Assembly (NCBI RefSeq): GCF_027530345.1
Contig: NZ_JAPZQK010000004.1
Location: 62,001 to 126,000, forward strand
Origin: Silanimonas sp.
GTDB lineage: Bacteria > Pseudomonadota > Gammaproteobacteria > Xanthomonadales > Xanthomonadaceae
Reading direction: 5' to 3'
DNA: 64,000 nucleotides
Of this stretch, positions 1-9,050 are shown one piece after another. The notes beneath the pieces were generated by a model that did not search any database, had not been told where the DNA came from, and saw nothing but the letters and a program-made list of their open reading frames with translations. The position numbers were made by a program, and so were the translations under genes. Positions within the stretch are counted from its first letter, which is position 1, and every line of letters begins with the position of its first letter.

Positions 1-17
1 TTCGACGGACGCCTGAC

Positions 18-548
18 ATGAGCACGATCCGCTACGCCGCTTCGCAACGCTGGATCCACTGGACGGTCGCGGGCCTCGTCGCCGCGGCCTATGCGCTCGC
101 AGAGTTCCGCGGCTGGTTTCCGCGCGGCACGCCGATCCGCAGCGCGATGATGCCCCTGCATTTCTGGGCCGGCATCATCGTGATGCTGCTGCTGTTGCCG
201 CGCTTCGCGCTTCGTGCCCGCCACGGCGTACCGCCCGTCACGCCGCCACTGCCGCGCTGGGAGACGATGCTGGGCAGCCTCACGCACGTCGCGCTCTACG
301 CCTTCCTGCTGGTGCAGCCGATCCTCGGCGTGCTGATCCTGTGGAGCGAAGGTCGCGGCATCCCGGTGCCGTTCACGAGCCTCGCCATCCCGCCGCTGTT
401 CGCGCCGGGCGCGGCCATCGAGGATGTCGCCGAGGACGCGCACAAGCTGCTGGCGAGCGTGTTCTACGGCGTGATCGGCCTGCACGTGCTCGCTGCCGTC
501 TATCATCGCTGGCTCCGCCGCGACGACGTCATGCAGCGGATGCTCTGA
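18..548 (+). CDS. Cytochrome b561 family membrane protein
   Basis: This 176-residue protein looks like a bacterial cytochrome b561, a four-helix inner-membrane b-type haem protein that passes electrons between the quinone pool and partner proteins. Hydrophobic segments lie near residues 16-32, 47-64, 88-108 and 143-162. Histidines suitable as haem ligands sit in IHWT (H14), LHFWAG (H48) and near the last two helices (LTHVAL, GLHVLA). The length matches the family. The start overlaps a possible stop of an upstream gene (ATGA at 18-21), so it may be the last gene of an operon cut by the window edge. Which partner it serves cannot be told; such proteins often sit beside YceI-like periplasmic proteins, but none is visible here. 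Confidence 0.85.
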   Translation: MSTIRYAASQRWIHWTVAGLVAAAYALAEFRGWFPRGTPIRSAMMPLHFWAGIIVMLLLLPRFALRARHGVPPVTPPLPRWETMLGSLTHVALYAFLLVQPILGVLILWSEGRGIPVPFTSLAIPPLFAPGAAIEDVAEDAHKLLASVFYGVIGLHVLAAVYHRWLRRDDVMQRML

Positions 549-566
549 CGCCGACCCTCGCCGACC

Positions 567-1583
567 ATGACCCTGCCGACCGCCGATTTCCGCAGCGACA
601 CCGTCACTCGCCCCACGCCGGCCATGCGTGCCGCAATGCTCCACGCCGCCGTAGGCGACGACGTGTACGGCGACGATCCGACGGTGAATGCGCTGCAGTC
701 GCGGCTGGCCGCGGATCTCGGTTTCGAGGCGGGGCTGTTCGTCGCCAGCGGCACGCAGAGCAACCTGATCGCGCTGATGGCGCATTGCCAGCGCGGCGAC
801 GAGTACCTCGTCGGCGCCGACGCGCACACCTACAAATACGAAGGCGGCGGCGCGGCGGTGCTGGGCTCGATCCAGCCGCAGCCGATCCCGCAGGCGGCCG
901 ACGGCACGCTGCCGCTGGAGGCGGTGGGTGCGGCGATCAAGCCCGACGATCCGCACTTCGCGCGCAGCCGCGTGCTCTGCCTGGAGAACACCTGGCACGG
1001 CAAGCCGCTGCCGCTCGCCTACGCCCCGGATGCGCGCGCGCTCTGCGACGAGCGCGGCCTCGCCCTGCATCTCGACGGCGCGCGGCTGTTCAATGCCGCC
1101 GTCGCGCAGGGCGTGCCCGTGCGCACGCTGGTCGCGCCCTTCCACAGCGTGTCGGTGTGCCTCTCGAAAGGCCTCGGCGCGCCGGTCGGCTCGGTGCTGC
1201 TGGGCAGTGCCGAACTCATCGCCCGCGGCAAGCGCCTGAAGAAGCTGTTGGGCGGCGGCTGGCGCCAGGCCGGCATGCTCGCCGCCGCGGCGCTGCACGC
1301 GCTCGACCACCATGTCGAACGCCTCGCCGACGATCATCGCCGCGCCCGCGTTCTCGCCGAAGGACTTGCGGCGATTGCCGGCCTCGCGGTCGAGACGCCG
1401 CAGACCAACCTGGTGTTCGTCACCGTGCCGGAGGCCGCGTTGCCGCGACTGCGGGCAACGCTCCATGAGTACGGGATCATCGCCAGCGTCGGCGGCCCGC
1501 GCGTGCGCCTCGCCACGCACCTCGACATCGACGATGCCGCCGTCGCGCGCGCCGTGGCGGCGTTCTCGGCGGCGATGCGTTGA
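567..1583 (+). CDS. ltaE: Low-specificity L-threonine aldolase
   Basis: A 338-residue fold-type I PLP enzyme that cleaves L-threonine or L-allo-threonine to glycine and acetaldehyde in the cytoplasm. The N-terminus [14 protein letters not shown] and the nearby [10 protein letters not shown] motif are characteristic of the threonine aldolase / beta-eliminating lyase family. The PLP-binding lysine is K201 in [24 protein letters not shown] upstream supplies the aspartate that contacts the pyridine ring. Length matches E. coli LtaE (333 residues). It follows the cytochrome b561 gene by 18 bp and may be co-transcribed, though no functional link is obvious. Substrate stereospecificity (allo versus low-specificity) cannot be read from sequence alone. 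Confidence 0.92.
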   Translation: MTLPTADFRSDTVTRPTPAMRAAMLHAAVGDDVYGDDPTVNALQSRLAADLGFEAGLFVASGTQSNLIALMAHCQRGDEYLVGADAHTYKYEGGGAAVLGSIQPQPIPQAADGTLPLEAVGAAIKPDDPHFARSRVLCLENTWHGKPLPLAYAPDARALCDERGLALHLDGARLFNAAVAQGVPVRTLVAPFHSVSVCLSKGLGAPVGSVLLGSAELIARGKRLKKLLGGGWRQAGMLAAAALHALDHHVERLADDHRRARVLAEGLAAIAGLAVETPQTNLVFVTVPEAALPRLRATLHEYGIIASVGGPRVRLATHLDIDDAAVARAVAAFSAAMR

Positions 1584-1612
1584 ATCGCCTTCGGGCCTGA
1601 CCCGCGCGGCCC

Positions 1613-2587
1613 TCATCGGGTCGCTTCGCCCGCCGGATCGCGCCAGATCATGTAGATGTCGGCGCGGGCGTAATGGCTTCCCGGCTTCACCCCGGGCTGC
1701 TGTTCGAAACCGACCTTCCGGTACATCGCGATGGCCGTCTGCAACTTCCCGTTGGTTTCCAGGAACAGCGTGTGCGCGCCTCGCCGGCGGAACTCGTCGA
1801 TGGCGGCTTCGATCAGCCGTCGCCCGAGGCCGAGGCCCTGGTGCGCCTCCGTCACCGCCATCTTGGTCAGCTCGTAGACGCCGGGCGCATCGAGCATCAG
1901 CGCGCAGGTGCCGACCACCTCATCGCCCACCATCGCGAAGAGGATCGTGCCGCCGGGGTCGACGATGTGCTTTTGCGGATTGGACAGCACCTCATGGTCG
2001 AAGGGTTCGATGCGGTAGTACTTCGAAAGCCATTCGGCGTTGAGCCGGTAGAAGTGCGGCTGCAGGTCGGGTGACCACGGCACCAGTCGCACGGCGGCCG
2101 AGCCCGCGCTGGCTTCGCGGTAGCGGCGGGCGACGTCGGCGGGAAAGGGGTTTTCGTCGAGGCTGCGCTCGAGCTGGGCGAGCACGGCGAGCACGTCGAC
2201 GCCGGTGGCGGCGAGTCGTGCCTCCACGCCCGCCCGCATCGCTGCCCAGATCGGCCGCGCCTTCAGGAGTTCGGCTTCGGCCTTGGCGCTCAGTGCGAGC
2301 CGACGCTCGCGACGGTCGGCCCCGGGTGCGGTGAGCAGCCATCCGTCGCGCACCAGGCGATTGGCGAGCTGGCTCACGGCCGGATGGGTGAGGCCGAGGC
2401 CGCGGGCCAAGGCGCCGATGGTCGACGGCCCCTGCACCTGCAGGGCGCGCAGCAGCGGAAACCAGCGCGACTGCAAGGCAGAGCCGTGCTCACGGTAGGC
2501 CGCGTCGACCTGGTCGTACCAGCGCTCGGACAACAGCTTGAGGCGGCTCGACAGCGCCAGTGCGCCCTCGTCCTGGATCAGGCCCAT
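1613..2587 (-). CDS. MarR-GNAT fusion: regulator with acetyltransferase domain
   Basis: A 324-residue fusion. Residues about 1-150 form a MarR-type winged helix (GALARGLGLTHPAVSQLANRLVR is the recognition region), and residues about 165-315 form a GNAT acyltransferase. The acetyl-CoA-binding loop is visible as HQGLGLGRRLIEAA, followed by the YRKVGFEQ strand typical of GNAT C-termini. The MarR part should bind DNA as a dimer, and the GNAT part probably acetylates a small amine or amino acid. A 19-bp perfect palindrome lies 15 bp upstream of the start codon, which suggests autoregulation. The gene converges on the threonine aldolase gene with a 29-bp spacer. The substrate is unknown. Confidence 0.88.
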   Translation of the reverse strand: MGLIQDEGALALSSRLKLLSERWYDQVDAAYREHGSALQSRWFPLLRALQVQGPSTIGALARGLGLTHPAVSQLANRLVRDGWLLTAPGADRRERRLALSAKAEAELLKARPIWAAMRAGVEARLAATGVDVLAVLAQLERSLDENPFPADVARRYREASAGSAAVRLVPWSPDLQPHFYRLNAEWLSKYYRIEPFDHEVLSNPQKHIVDPGGTILFAMVGDEVVGTCALMLDAPGVYELTKMAVTEAHQGLGLGRRLIEAAIDEFRRRGAHTLFLETNGKLQTAIAMYRKVGFEQQPGVKPGSHYARADIYMIWRDPAGEATR

Positions 2588-2602
2588 GCGACCTCCGGAA
2601 GT

Positions 2603-2621
2603 GGTTACGTAATACGTAACC
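2603..2621. promoter_or_regulatory. 19-bp palindrome, probable operator of the MarR-GNAT gene
   Basis: GGTTACGTA-A-TACGTAACC is a perfect palindrome around a single central A, markedly AT-richer than its surroundings. It sits 15 bp before the MarR-GNAT start codon, where an autorepressor would block transcription. Size and symmetry fit a MarR dimer site. Binding itself is inferred. Confidence 0.7.
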
Positions 2622-2690
2622 TATCGCTGGGGCCGGCGCGCTGCAAGGGCTTGGGCGGCGAGCCGCATCCGGCCTGCGGCGAGGCGCCGC

Positions 2691-3482
2691 TCACTCGGGC
2701 TTCGGCAACCCGTCCACGAGCTCAATGGCGTCGGCGGTGCCGACGAAGGGCAAGCCGGCATCGCCCTGGGCGTAAGTGATCAGGCCGACGTACACCCATT
2801 CCGGAAAGCGCGGGGCTCGTCCCGGCAGTAGGCCGTCGCCACCGTAGGCGCGCCATGCATCGGGCGTCACCCCGGGCTGCGGGTTCGGCAATTGCCAGTA
2901 CGCCCGAAGGCTGCGGTCTTCGAGGCCGACGATGCGCAGATCGGCGCGCCCTTCGGGTGCCACGCCCGCGCCCTCGTCGGTCACGCCCGAGCGTCCGCGG
3001 CGGGTGTTCTTGCCTTCCACGGTGAACAGGGTGCGGCCGCGGTGCCCCACCACCAGATGCGCGGACTCGGGCGCCTCCAGATCCGGTGCATGCACCTGCA
3101 GGCCGGCGAAGACGTAAGCGTCTGCCGGGCGCGGCGGGGATTGGCTGTCCTTGAGGCTGCCAATGCCCACGTTGCGCACGATCACCTCGAAGGGAAAGCG
3201 CAGCGGGCGGGCATCAAGACGACCCTGGTCCTTGTTGAAGTGCAGGGTCTTGTTGTTGGCGTTGTCGCTCAGCTCGGCGCGATAGCGGCCGTCGGCGCGC
3301 GCCACGCTGGGCAGCACCTCCGCCCGGGCCGTGGTGTAGCCCTGCAGCGGGCCCTCGCCTTCGAAATCATCGGAGAACGGCTGGCCCGCAGCGTCCTCGG
3401 GGAAGGGCGGCGCCGCAGGGGTACAGGCGATGAGCAAGGCACCCAGCAGGGGCGTGGTGATTCGACGGAGAGCGGACTTCAT
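2691..3482 (-). CDS. Putative lipoprotein, laminin-G/concanavalin-like
   Basis: A 263-residue protein with a lipoprotein signal: a basic start (MKSALRR), a hydrophobic stretch and the lipobox LIAC with the modified Cys near residue 20. It is therefore likely anchored in the outer or inner membrane facing the periplasm. The mature part opens with a PFSDDFEGEGPLQGY segment, reminiscent of jelly-roll sugar-binding or glycoside-hydrolase-like domains that begin with a DDF motif. No catalytic residues are recognisable. The start at 3482 is preferred over one 27 bp upstream because it places the signal peptide at the N-terminus. The gene lies downstream of the M3 peptidase on the same strand with 33 bp between. 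Function unknown. Confidence 0.7.
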   Translation of the reverse strand: MKSALRRITTPLLGALLIACTPAAPPFPEDAAGQPFSDDFEGEGPLQGYTTARAEVLPSVARADGRYRAELSDNANNKTLHFNKDQGRLDARPLRFPFEVIVRNVGIGSLKDSQSPPRPADAYVFAGLQVHAPDLEAPESAHLVVGHRGRTLFTVEGKNTRRGRSGVTDEGAGVAPEGRADLRIVGLEDRSLRAYWQLPNPQPGVTPDAWRAYGGDGLLPGRAPRFPEWVYVGLITYAQGDAGLPFVGTADAIELVDGLPKPE

Positions 3483-3515
3483 GCGCGGTGGGGGTCCAAG
3501 CAAGGGCAAAGGCAG

Positions 3516-5570
3516 CTATGCGGCCAAACCGTAGCTTCGCAGCAGCGCGTTCGGGTCGGGCTCACGGCCGCGGAAGGCGATGAAGCTCTCCAGCGCCGGG
3601 CGCGAACCGCCGACCGCGAGGATCTCGCGGCGGTAGCGCGCACCGGTCGCCGCGTCGAACACTGAACCCGCGGCGGCCGCGGCTTCCTCGAAGGCGCCGA
3701 AAGCATCGGCACTCAACACTTCGGCCCACAGGTAGCTGTAGTAGCCGGCCGCATAGCCGCCCGCGAAGATGTGGGTGAACCCGTGCGGGAAGCGATGCCA
3801 GGCGGGCGGCGTGATTACCGCCACCTCGGCGCGCACGGCGTCCAGCAGCTCGAGGGTGCGTGGCCCGTGCATCGGGTCGAATTCGAGATGGAGACGGAAG
3901 TCGTACAGCGCGAACTCCAACTGGCGGACGAGGAACAGGCCGGCGTGGTAATGGCGCGCGGCGGTCATCTTCGCGAAGAGGTCGTCGGGCAGTGCCTCGC
4001 CCGTTTGCCAGTGCCGCGCGAAGCGGTCCAGCGCCTCGCGCTTCCAGCCGAAGTTCTCCATGAACTGGCTGGGCAGTTCGACGGCGTCCCACTCCACGCC
4101 ATTGATGCCCGACACCGCCGGCCAGCCGATCTCGGTGAGCAGGTGGTGCAGGCCGTGGCCGAACTCGTGGAACAGGGTGATGACGTCGTCGTGCGTGAGC
4201 AGGCTTGGGCGGCCCTCGACCGGCGGCGCGGCATTGCAGGTGAGGTAGGCCACCGGGATCTGCCCCGTCAGCCCCAGCCGGGTGCGGCAGACGTCCATCC
4301 ACGCGCCGCCGCGCTTGCCCTCGCGGGCGTAGTGGTCGAAGTAGACGCCGGCGCGCACCGTGCCGTCGGCGTCGAGCACGTCGAAGTACTGCACGTCGTC
4401 GTGCCAGGTCGCCACGTCATGACGCTCGCGGAAGCGCACGCCGAAGACGTCGGTGGCGATGTCGAGTACCCCCTTGAGCACGCTCGGCTGCGCGAAGTAG
4501 GGCTTGAGCTGCTCTTCTTCGAAGGCGTAGCGCGCGACGCGCAGCTTCTCGCTGGCCCAGCCGACATCCCAGGGCTGCAGGTCGTGCAGTCCGAGCTCGC
4601 TCGCGGCGAAGGCGTGCAGCTCCTCCAGCTCGCGGTGTGCGACCGGCCGCGCCTTGGCGGCGAGCTCGCGGAGGAAGGCGAGCACGCGCTCGGGCGTGCC
4701 GGCCATCTTGTCCTCGAGGGATTCGTGCGCCGCGCTCGGGAAGCCGAGCAGCTGCGCGGACTCGTGCCGCAGCGCGAGGATCCTGGCGATGCGTTCCGAA
4801 TTGTCGAACGTGCCGGCCTGCGGCCCCTGGTCGGAGGCGCGCGTGTTGTAGGCGGTGTACACCGCCTCGCGCAGCGCGCGGTCGTCGGCGTGGGCCAGGA
4901 TCGCCTGCACCACCGGCCCCTTCAGCGTGGCGAGGAAACCGTCTTTGCCCTTCGCTTTCGCTTGGCCCGCCAACAGATCACGCGCGGAGGGCGGCAGGCC
5001 GGCGAGCTGCGCTTCGGCCAGCGGCAGCGTCCATGCCTCGGAGGCGTCGAGCACGGCCTCTTCGAACGCGGTGTCCAGCTTCGAGAGTTCGGTCTGGATC
5101 TCGCGGAAGCGCGTGCGCGCCGGCTCCTCCAGCGCGACGCCGGAATTGCGGAAGCCGCGCAGGCTGTCCTCGACCAGCATCCGCTGCGCGCGGTCGAGCG
5201 CTTCGAAGCCGGCGCCGTCACGCACGGCCTTCATCGCGTCGTACAGGCCGCGGTGCTGGCCGAGCTCGGTGGTGAATTCGGTGATGTGCTCGTCGGCCTC
5301 GGAATACACCTCGCGGAGGGCGGGCGAATCCTTCACGCCGTGCAGGTGCGACACCGGCGACCACGTACGCGAGAGCTTCTCGTCCAGTTGTTCGAGCGGC
5401 GCGACGAGCGAATCGAAGTCGCGGGCGGCGGGATCGGCGACGAGCCGTTCGACGGCGGCGCGGTAGTCGGCGAGCACCGCCTCGACGGCGGGCACGACGT
5501 GCGCGGGCGTGATGGCGGGGAAGTCCGGCAGCAGGGCCGGGGAGAGCAGGGGGTTGTCGGTGGTTCGCAT
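3516..5570 (-). CDS. prlC: M3 family zinc oligopeptidase (oligopeptidase A-like)
   Basis: A 684-residue M3 metallopeptidase. The zinc motif HEFGHGLHH begins at H468, with E469 as catalytic base and H472 as second ligand. The third-ligand region GVEWDAVELPSQFMENF follows. The C-terminal tyrosine-rich substrate loop (AGGYAAGYYSYLWAEVLSADAF) is intact. Length equals that of E. coli PrlC (680 residues). The family degrades short peptides, including cleaved signal peptides, in the cytoplasm. No signal peptide is seen. The start was placed at the ATG before RTTDNPLLSP because that matches known N-termini; an ATG 69 bp upstream gives an uncharacteristic extension. Confidence 0.93.
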   Translation of the reverse strand: MRTTDNPLLSPALLPDFPAITPAHVVPAVEAVLADYRAAVERLVADPAARDFDSLVAPLEQLDEKLSRTWSPVSHLHGVKDSPALREVYSEADEHITEFTTELGQHRGLYDAMKAVRDGAGFEALDRAQRMLVEDSLRGFRNSGVALEEPARTRFREIQTELSKLDTAFEEAVLDASEAWTLPLAEAQLAGLPPSARDLLAGQAKAKGKDGFLATLKGPVVQAILAHADDRALREAVYTAYNTRASDQGPQAGTFDNSERIARILALRHESAQLLGFPSAAHESLEDKMAGTPERVLAFLRELAAKARPVAHRELEELHAFAASELGLHDLQPWDVGWASEKLRVARYAFEEEQLKPYFAQPSVLKGVLDIATDVFGVRFRERHDVATWHDDVQYFDVLDADGTVRAGVYFDHYAREGKRGGAWMDVCRTRLGLTGQIPVAYLTCNAAPPVEGRPSLLTHDDVITLFHEFGHGLHHLLTEIGWPAVSGINGVEWDAVELPSQFMENFGWKREALDRFARHWQTGEALPDDLFAKMTAARHYHAGLFLVRQLEFALYDFRLHLEFDPMHGPRTLELLDAVRAEVAVITPPAWHRFPHGFTHIFAGGYAAGYYSYLWAEVLSADAFGAFEEAAAAAGSVFDAATGARYRREILAVGGSRPALESFIAFRGREPDPNALLRSYGLAA

Positions 5571-7598
5571 CGCCCAAGGATAGCGACGATGCTGGCATCG
5601 ATCACCGCGTAGGATCTCGACGGGCCGTGCGGACGGCATCGCTGCGGGTCGCCGGTGGCGTCGCTCCGGTCGTCACCGGGCCGCCTCCCGCAGCCCGTGG
5701 CGCGATCATCGGGACGAACTTCCGGAACGAGACGTAGAACCCTTCCCCGTTGCTCGCGCGGCTGCCGAAACGGGTGTCGCCGTAGTACGTCCCCACGGTC
5801 ACGTTGCCCCGGGTCGACTCCGCCATGGCGTAGTGGATCTCGTCGCCCGCGCCGCCGCCGCGCGAGATGCCGATCAGATCGCCGCGACCGGAAAAGGACA
5901 GGACGACCTCGTCGGCGCCACCTTGGTGTGGCGGCGAATCCAGGCGCTTCAGGACCGGCGCGCCCCGGAAGTGCCCCGCGATGGAGAACACGCCATTGGG
6001 GAACACCACGAGCTCGCCGCCTTCGTCGTTCCCGGCGCTTCCCACCGGCAGCGCACCCAGCGTGCGGCCCCGCGAGTCCAGTCGCCACACCATCAGGTCC
6101 TTGCTGCCGAAGGAGGTCAGGTGGACCGCTGCGTCGAGTCGTGCGGCGGCATCGAAGCGGCCCAAGGCCGTGACGTTTCCCATCCCATCGATGCCAACGC
6201 CGCGGACCGACTGCAGGCCGGTGCCATCGGCGAAGCGGACCCAGGCCTCGCCCGATGCGATGGAGAGCCCCGCGACGTAGCCGTCGGTGGAATCATCGCA
6301 GCGGCGCGATGCCCCGAGCATCTGCAGGTCGCCCAAGCATTCGCCGGCGAAGGTGATCATTCCGGCTCCGATGGCCACGGCGCGCACCGACGCCGCGCCG
6401 GCGCCTCCCACCTGGTGCGACGACAGCGGGCGGAGGCGATCGTCCAGGACCACGACATAACCTTCATCGCCGCCGGAATGTGGCAGCGCACCGAGGGGTG
6501 GAACGCTGATGCCCGAGTTCGCGTTTACCGCGACGGCCACGCGGCCGTCGCGCGCATCCAACTCATTGCCGTAGTCGTCCCCCGTGCCGCCCATCGAGAT
6601 TGCCGAGACGACCGCCGCCGAGGCGTCGAGTTCGGCGACGAAGGTGTCCATCCGGCCGAAGGCCGGGAGGGTGGGAGTGCCTTCGCCCAATACCCCTGTG
6701 AACCCTCCGGTGACGAAGATGCGGCCGTCGTCCGAGACCACGATGTCGGTCGCGACGTCGCTTGCAGCCCCCCCGAGGCCCGCCAGGGCCAAGACCTGTC
6801 CGTTGGCGTCGATGCGGGCCACGAAGGCGTCGGATTGACCCCGGCTGGTGATCTGACGCCCGCCGAGGGCGAGCGAGCCGGCATAGCTCCCGGCCACCCA
6901 CACATCGCCATTGGCCGCCAGAGCGACGCCTCTCGCGACGCCGTTGCCGAACAGCGACCAAGCGTACTCCAGCCCGGGGTCGGCGGGCGTGGTAGGCGTC
7001 GACGCGTCGAGCTGCCGGCCGACGAAGAATTCGCTCCAGATGCGCTCTGCGGCACCGGGAAAGTACTGATGGCTGGCGCCAGCGACTTCGGTGAACCACG
7101 TCTCGGCGGCGCTGTTCCAGCGCTGGGTCCGATGGGTCACGGACCGACCGTCGATGGTGATCGTCTCCGTCACCGAGACCGGCATCCCGCCGCCGTTGTG
7201 AGCGACCCATAAGTCGCGTTGCGCGGCATCCTGGACATTCCGCGGCTGCGGGTTGGAGGTTCCCGTGACCTGCGATTCGCGTTCACCCCGCCACAGCCAG
7301 ATGTCGACCGGCGCAGCGGGTGTGCAGGGTGCTTCCGACCCGCCGTAGGCGCTCAATCACCCCCCGGACACTGGCGCATAGGCGGCGAACAGGCGAGTGT
7401 GGGCGCAAGCCAGGCTACTGGCCATCATCGCGCCATTCGAGAATCCGGTGACGTACACGCGGGTCGCGGCGACGGGCCAGCGCCGGGCCACCTCGCTCGG
7501 CAGCGCGGCCAAGAAACCGAGGTCGTCGGGGCTGCTGCCGTCGAAGGCGTAACTGTTCCAGTTGAACCCGTTGGCGCCAGCGCGACGGCTTGCTAGTT

Positions 7599-7618
7599 TC
7601 AACTTCCAAGTGCAACGC
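7599..7618 (+). repeat. Left terminal inverted repeat of the IS30 element
   Basis: The 20-nt end TCAACTTCCAAGTGCAACGC matches the reverse complement of 8642-8661 at 16 of 20 positions, including the 12-bp core CAAGTGCAACGC. Confidence 0.8.
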
Positions 7619-7638
7619 CCGAACGTCAAGGTTGGGGC

Positions 7639-8661
7639 ATGCCCAGAACGTACCAGCACCTTTCTGCAGAAGAGCGCGGCGTGATCATGGCGGAGCGTCA
7701 GCGGGGCAATTCGATGTCCGCCATCGCCCGACTCCTCGGCCGCGCGCCCTCCACGCTGTCCCGCGAACTGCAGCGCAACGGTGGCGGCAATTATGCAGCG
7801 CCGATGGCTGGCGTGGCCTATCGTCTGCGTCGCGTTGGGTGTCGCCGCAGACGGAAGCTCATCGAGGGCACGCCGATTTACGGCTTCGTCCGCGACCACC
7901 TGCTGTATCGCCAGTGGTCGCCGGAGCAGATCGCAGGGAAACTGCGCGTCATGCACCCCGACGACCTTGCCTCTCGCGTCAGCCACGAGACGATCTACGC
8001 CGCAATCTATGCGCATCCGAAAGGCGCACTGCGGCAGGACATGATCGCCGCGCTGCGGCAGGAAAAGCCTGCTCGTGGTCGCGTGCGACGGACGGCGGCC
8101 GGTCGCGGCGGATTGCGCATTCCCGACGGCAGCGGCATCAAGCATCGACCGGAAGAGATCGCGCAGCGACTTCTTCCAGGGCATTGGGAGGGCGATCTGA
8201 TCAAGGGCGCCTTCAACCGGTCGGCGGTCGGTACGCTGGTCGAGCGCAAAACGCGCTTCGTGGTGTTGTGCCGGATGGACGATTGCAGCGCCGATTCGGC
8301 ATTGGCGAGCTTCACGCGGCAGATGAAAAAATTGCCGGCGTTTCTTCGGGAAAGCCTGACCTACGATCGCGGCAGCGAGATGGCGAAGCATGCCGAGTTG
8401 GCGCGTCGCTTGAACATCGACATCTGGTTCGCTGATCCGTACTCGCCTTGGAAGCGCGGGAGCAACGAGAACACGAACGGACTGCTGCGGCAGTACCTGC
8501 CAAAAGGCGCCGATCTGTCGGGCGTGTCGCAGACGCTATTAAGCGACATCGCCAGACAGCTCAACGGCCGCCCGCGGAAGACTTTGGGATGGAAGACGCC
8601 AGAAGAAGCGCTTGGCGAGGAAATCGAACTCTTTCAACAACGCGTTGCACTTGATTCTTGA
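7639..8661 (+). CDS. IS30-family transposase
   Basis: A 340-residue DDE transposase that moves the element. The N-terminal helix-turn-helix (HLSAEERGVIMAERQRGNSM, then IARLLGRAPSTLSREL) is the IS30 DNA-binding domain. The catalytic triad is visible as WEGDLIKG, LTYDRGSEM and KRGSNENTNGLLRQY. Length is typical of IS30 transposases (about 320-390). The frame is intact, so the enzyme may be active. Confidence 0.95.
   Translation: MPRTYQHLSAEERGVIMAERQRGNSMSAIARLLGRAPSTLSRELQRNGGGNYAAPMAGVAYRLRRVGCRRRRKLIEGTPIYGFVRDHLLYRQWSPEQIAGKLRVMHPDDLASRVSHETIYAAIYAHPKGALRQDMIAALRQEKPARGRVRRTAAGRGGLRIPDGSGIKHRPEEIAQRLLPGHWEGDLIKGAFNRSAVGTLVERKTRFVVLCRMDDCSADSALASFTRQMKKLPAFLRESLTYDRGSEMAKHAELARRLNIDIWFADPYSPWKRGSNENTNGLLRQYLPKGADLSGVSQTLLSDIARQLNGRPRKTLGWKTPEEALGEEIELFQQRVALDS
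8642..8661 (-). repeat. Right terminal inverted repeat of the IS30 element
   Basis: Reverse complement TCAAGAATCAAGTGCAACGC pairs with the left end at 7599-7618. It also contains the last codons and the stop of the transposase. Confidence 0.8.
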
Positions 8662-9050
8662 GCCTGAGCTTCCATCCGGCGAAATCACCATCACGCGATG
8701 GCGATCGGAGACGTCCAGCCATCCGGAGCTGCGCAGGAAGGCGTCCCCGTTGCTGCCGAAGGGATGCAGGGCAAGCACCAGCGGCAAGGGCGTCTGCCCA
8801 TCCCAGCCATCGGGGGTCGCGACCCGGAAGGTGCGTTCGACGCCACCGACGGTCCACGTCTCGGCCTCGACCCGCGCAGCGACGACCGGATCGGCCAATG
8901 GCAGCGACAAGACCGCCAGCATCCACACCAAGAAGTGCCTCGAAAGGGCCATGGCCCACCTTGCTGATGCCCGACTCCCACCCACCAACGCACCACGGGC
9001 TTGGGCGTTGACGGCGGAACTGCGTCGGGCCGCCGGAAGTCCCCCGGGGT

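Larger units (their letters stand above)
7599..8661 (+). mobile_element. IS30-family insertion sequence
   Basis: An element of about 1.06 kb carrying one transposase. Terminal inverted repeats are imperfect: TCAACTTCCAAGTGCAACGC at 7599-7618 and, as reverse complement, TCAAGAATCAAGTGCAACGC ending at 8661; they share a 12-bp core CAAGTGCAACGC. The transposase stop codon lies inside the right repeat, as is common in compact IS elements. A target duplication was not clear, so the outer limits may be off by a few bases. It interrupts the esterase gene in the opposite orientation. Confidence 0.85.
5602..8952 (-). pseudogene. Secreted esterase with beta-propeller tail, broken by IS30 and a stop
   Basis: Remains of one large gene read right to left. 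The N-terminal part (8952 to about 8662) has a signal peptide (hydrophobic core VWMLAVLSLPLA) and the start of an LpqC/PHB-depolymerase-like alpha/beta-hydrolase (LALHPFGSN, VMVISPDGSSG). An IS30-family element follows. The fold resumes below 7598 with GFNWNSYAF and the nucleophile elbow YVTGFSNGAMM. After APVSGG there is an in-frame TGA at 7359-7357; the same frame then continues through the end of the hydrolase (DLWVAHNGGG, ERIWSEFF) into about 440 residues of SBBP-like repeats with recurring GNVxxxG, GGxGxD and DxFVAxxD elements. Intact, the product would be about 760 residues and secreted. The part after the TGA could be expressed from the TTG at 7356, but it lacks a signal peptide and the catalytic serine. 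Confidence 0.85.

Noticed and set aside
1-21. Tail of an upstream gene ending in TGA at 19-21
   Set aside because: Only six codons are visible, too few to identify; noted as a possible overlap with the cytochrome b561 start.
3771-5612. 613-codon plus-strand frame opposite the M3 peptidase
   Set aside because: Shadow of a gene with intact zinc motif on the other strand.
7357-7359. In-frame TGA as a possible selenocysteine codon
   Set aside because: The family has no selenocysteine members, no SECIS-like hairpin is apparent, and the gene is already disrupted by an IS.
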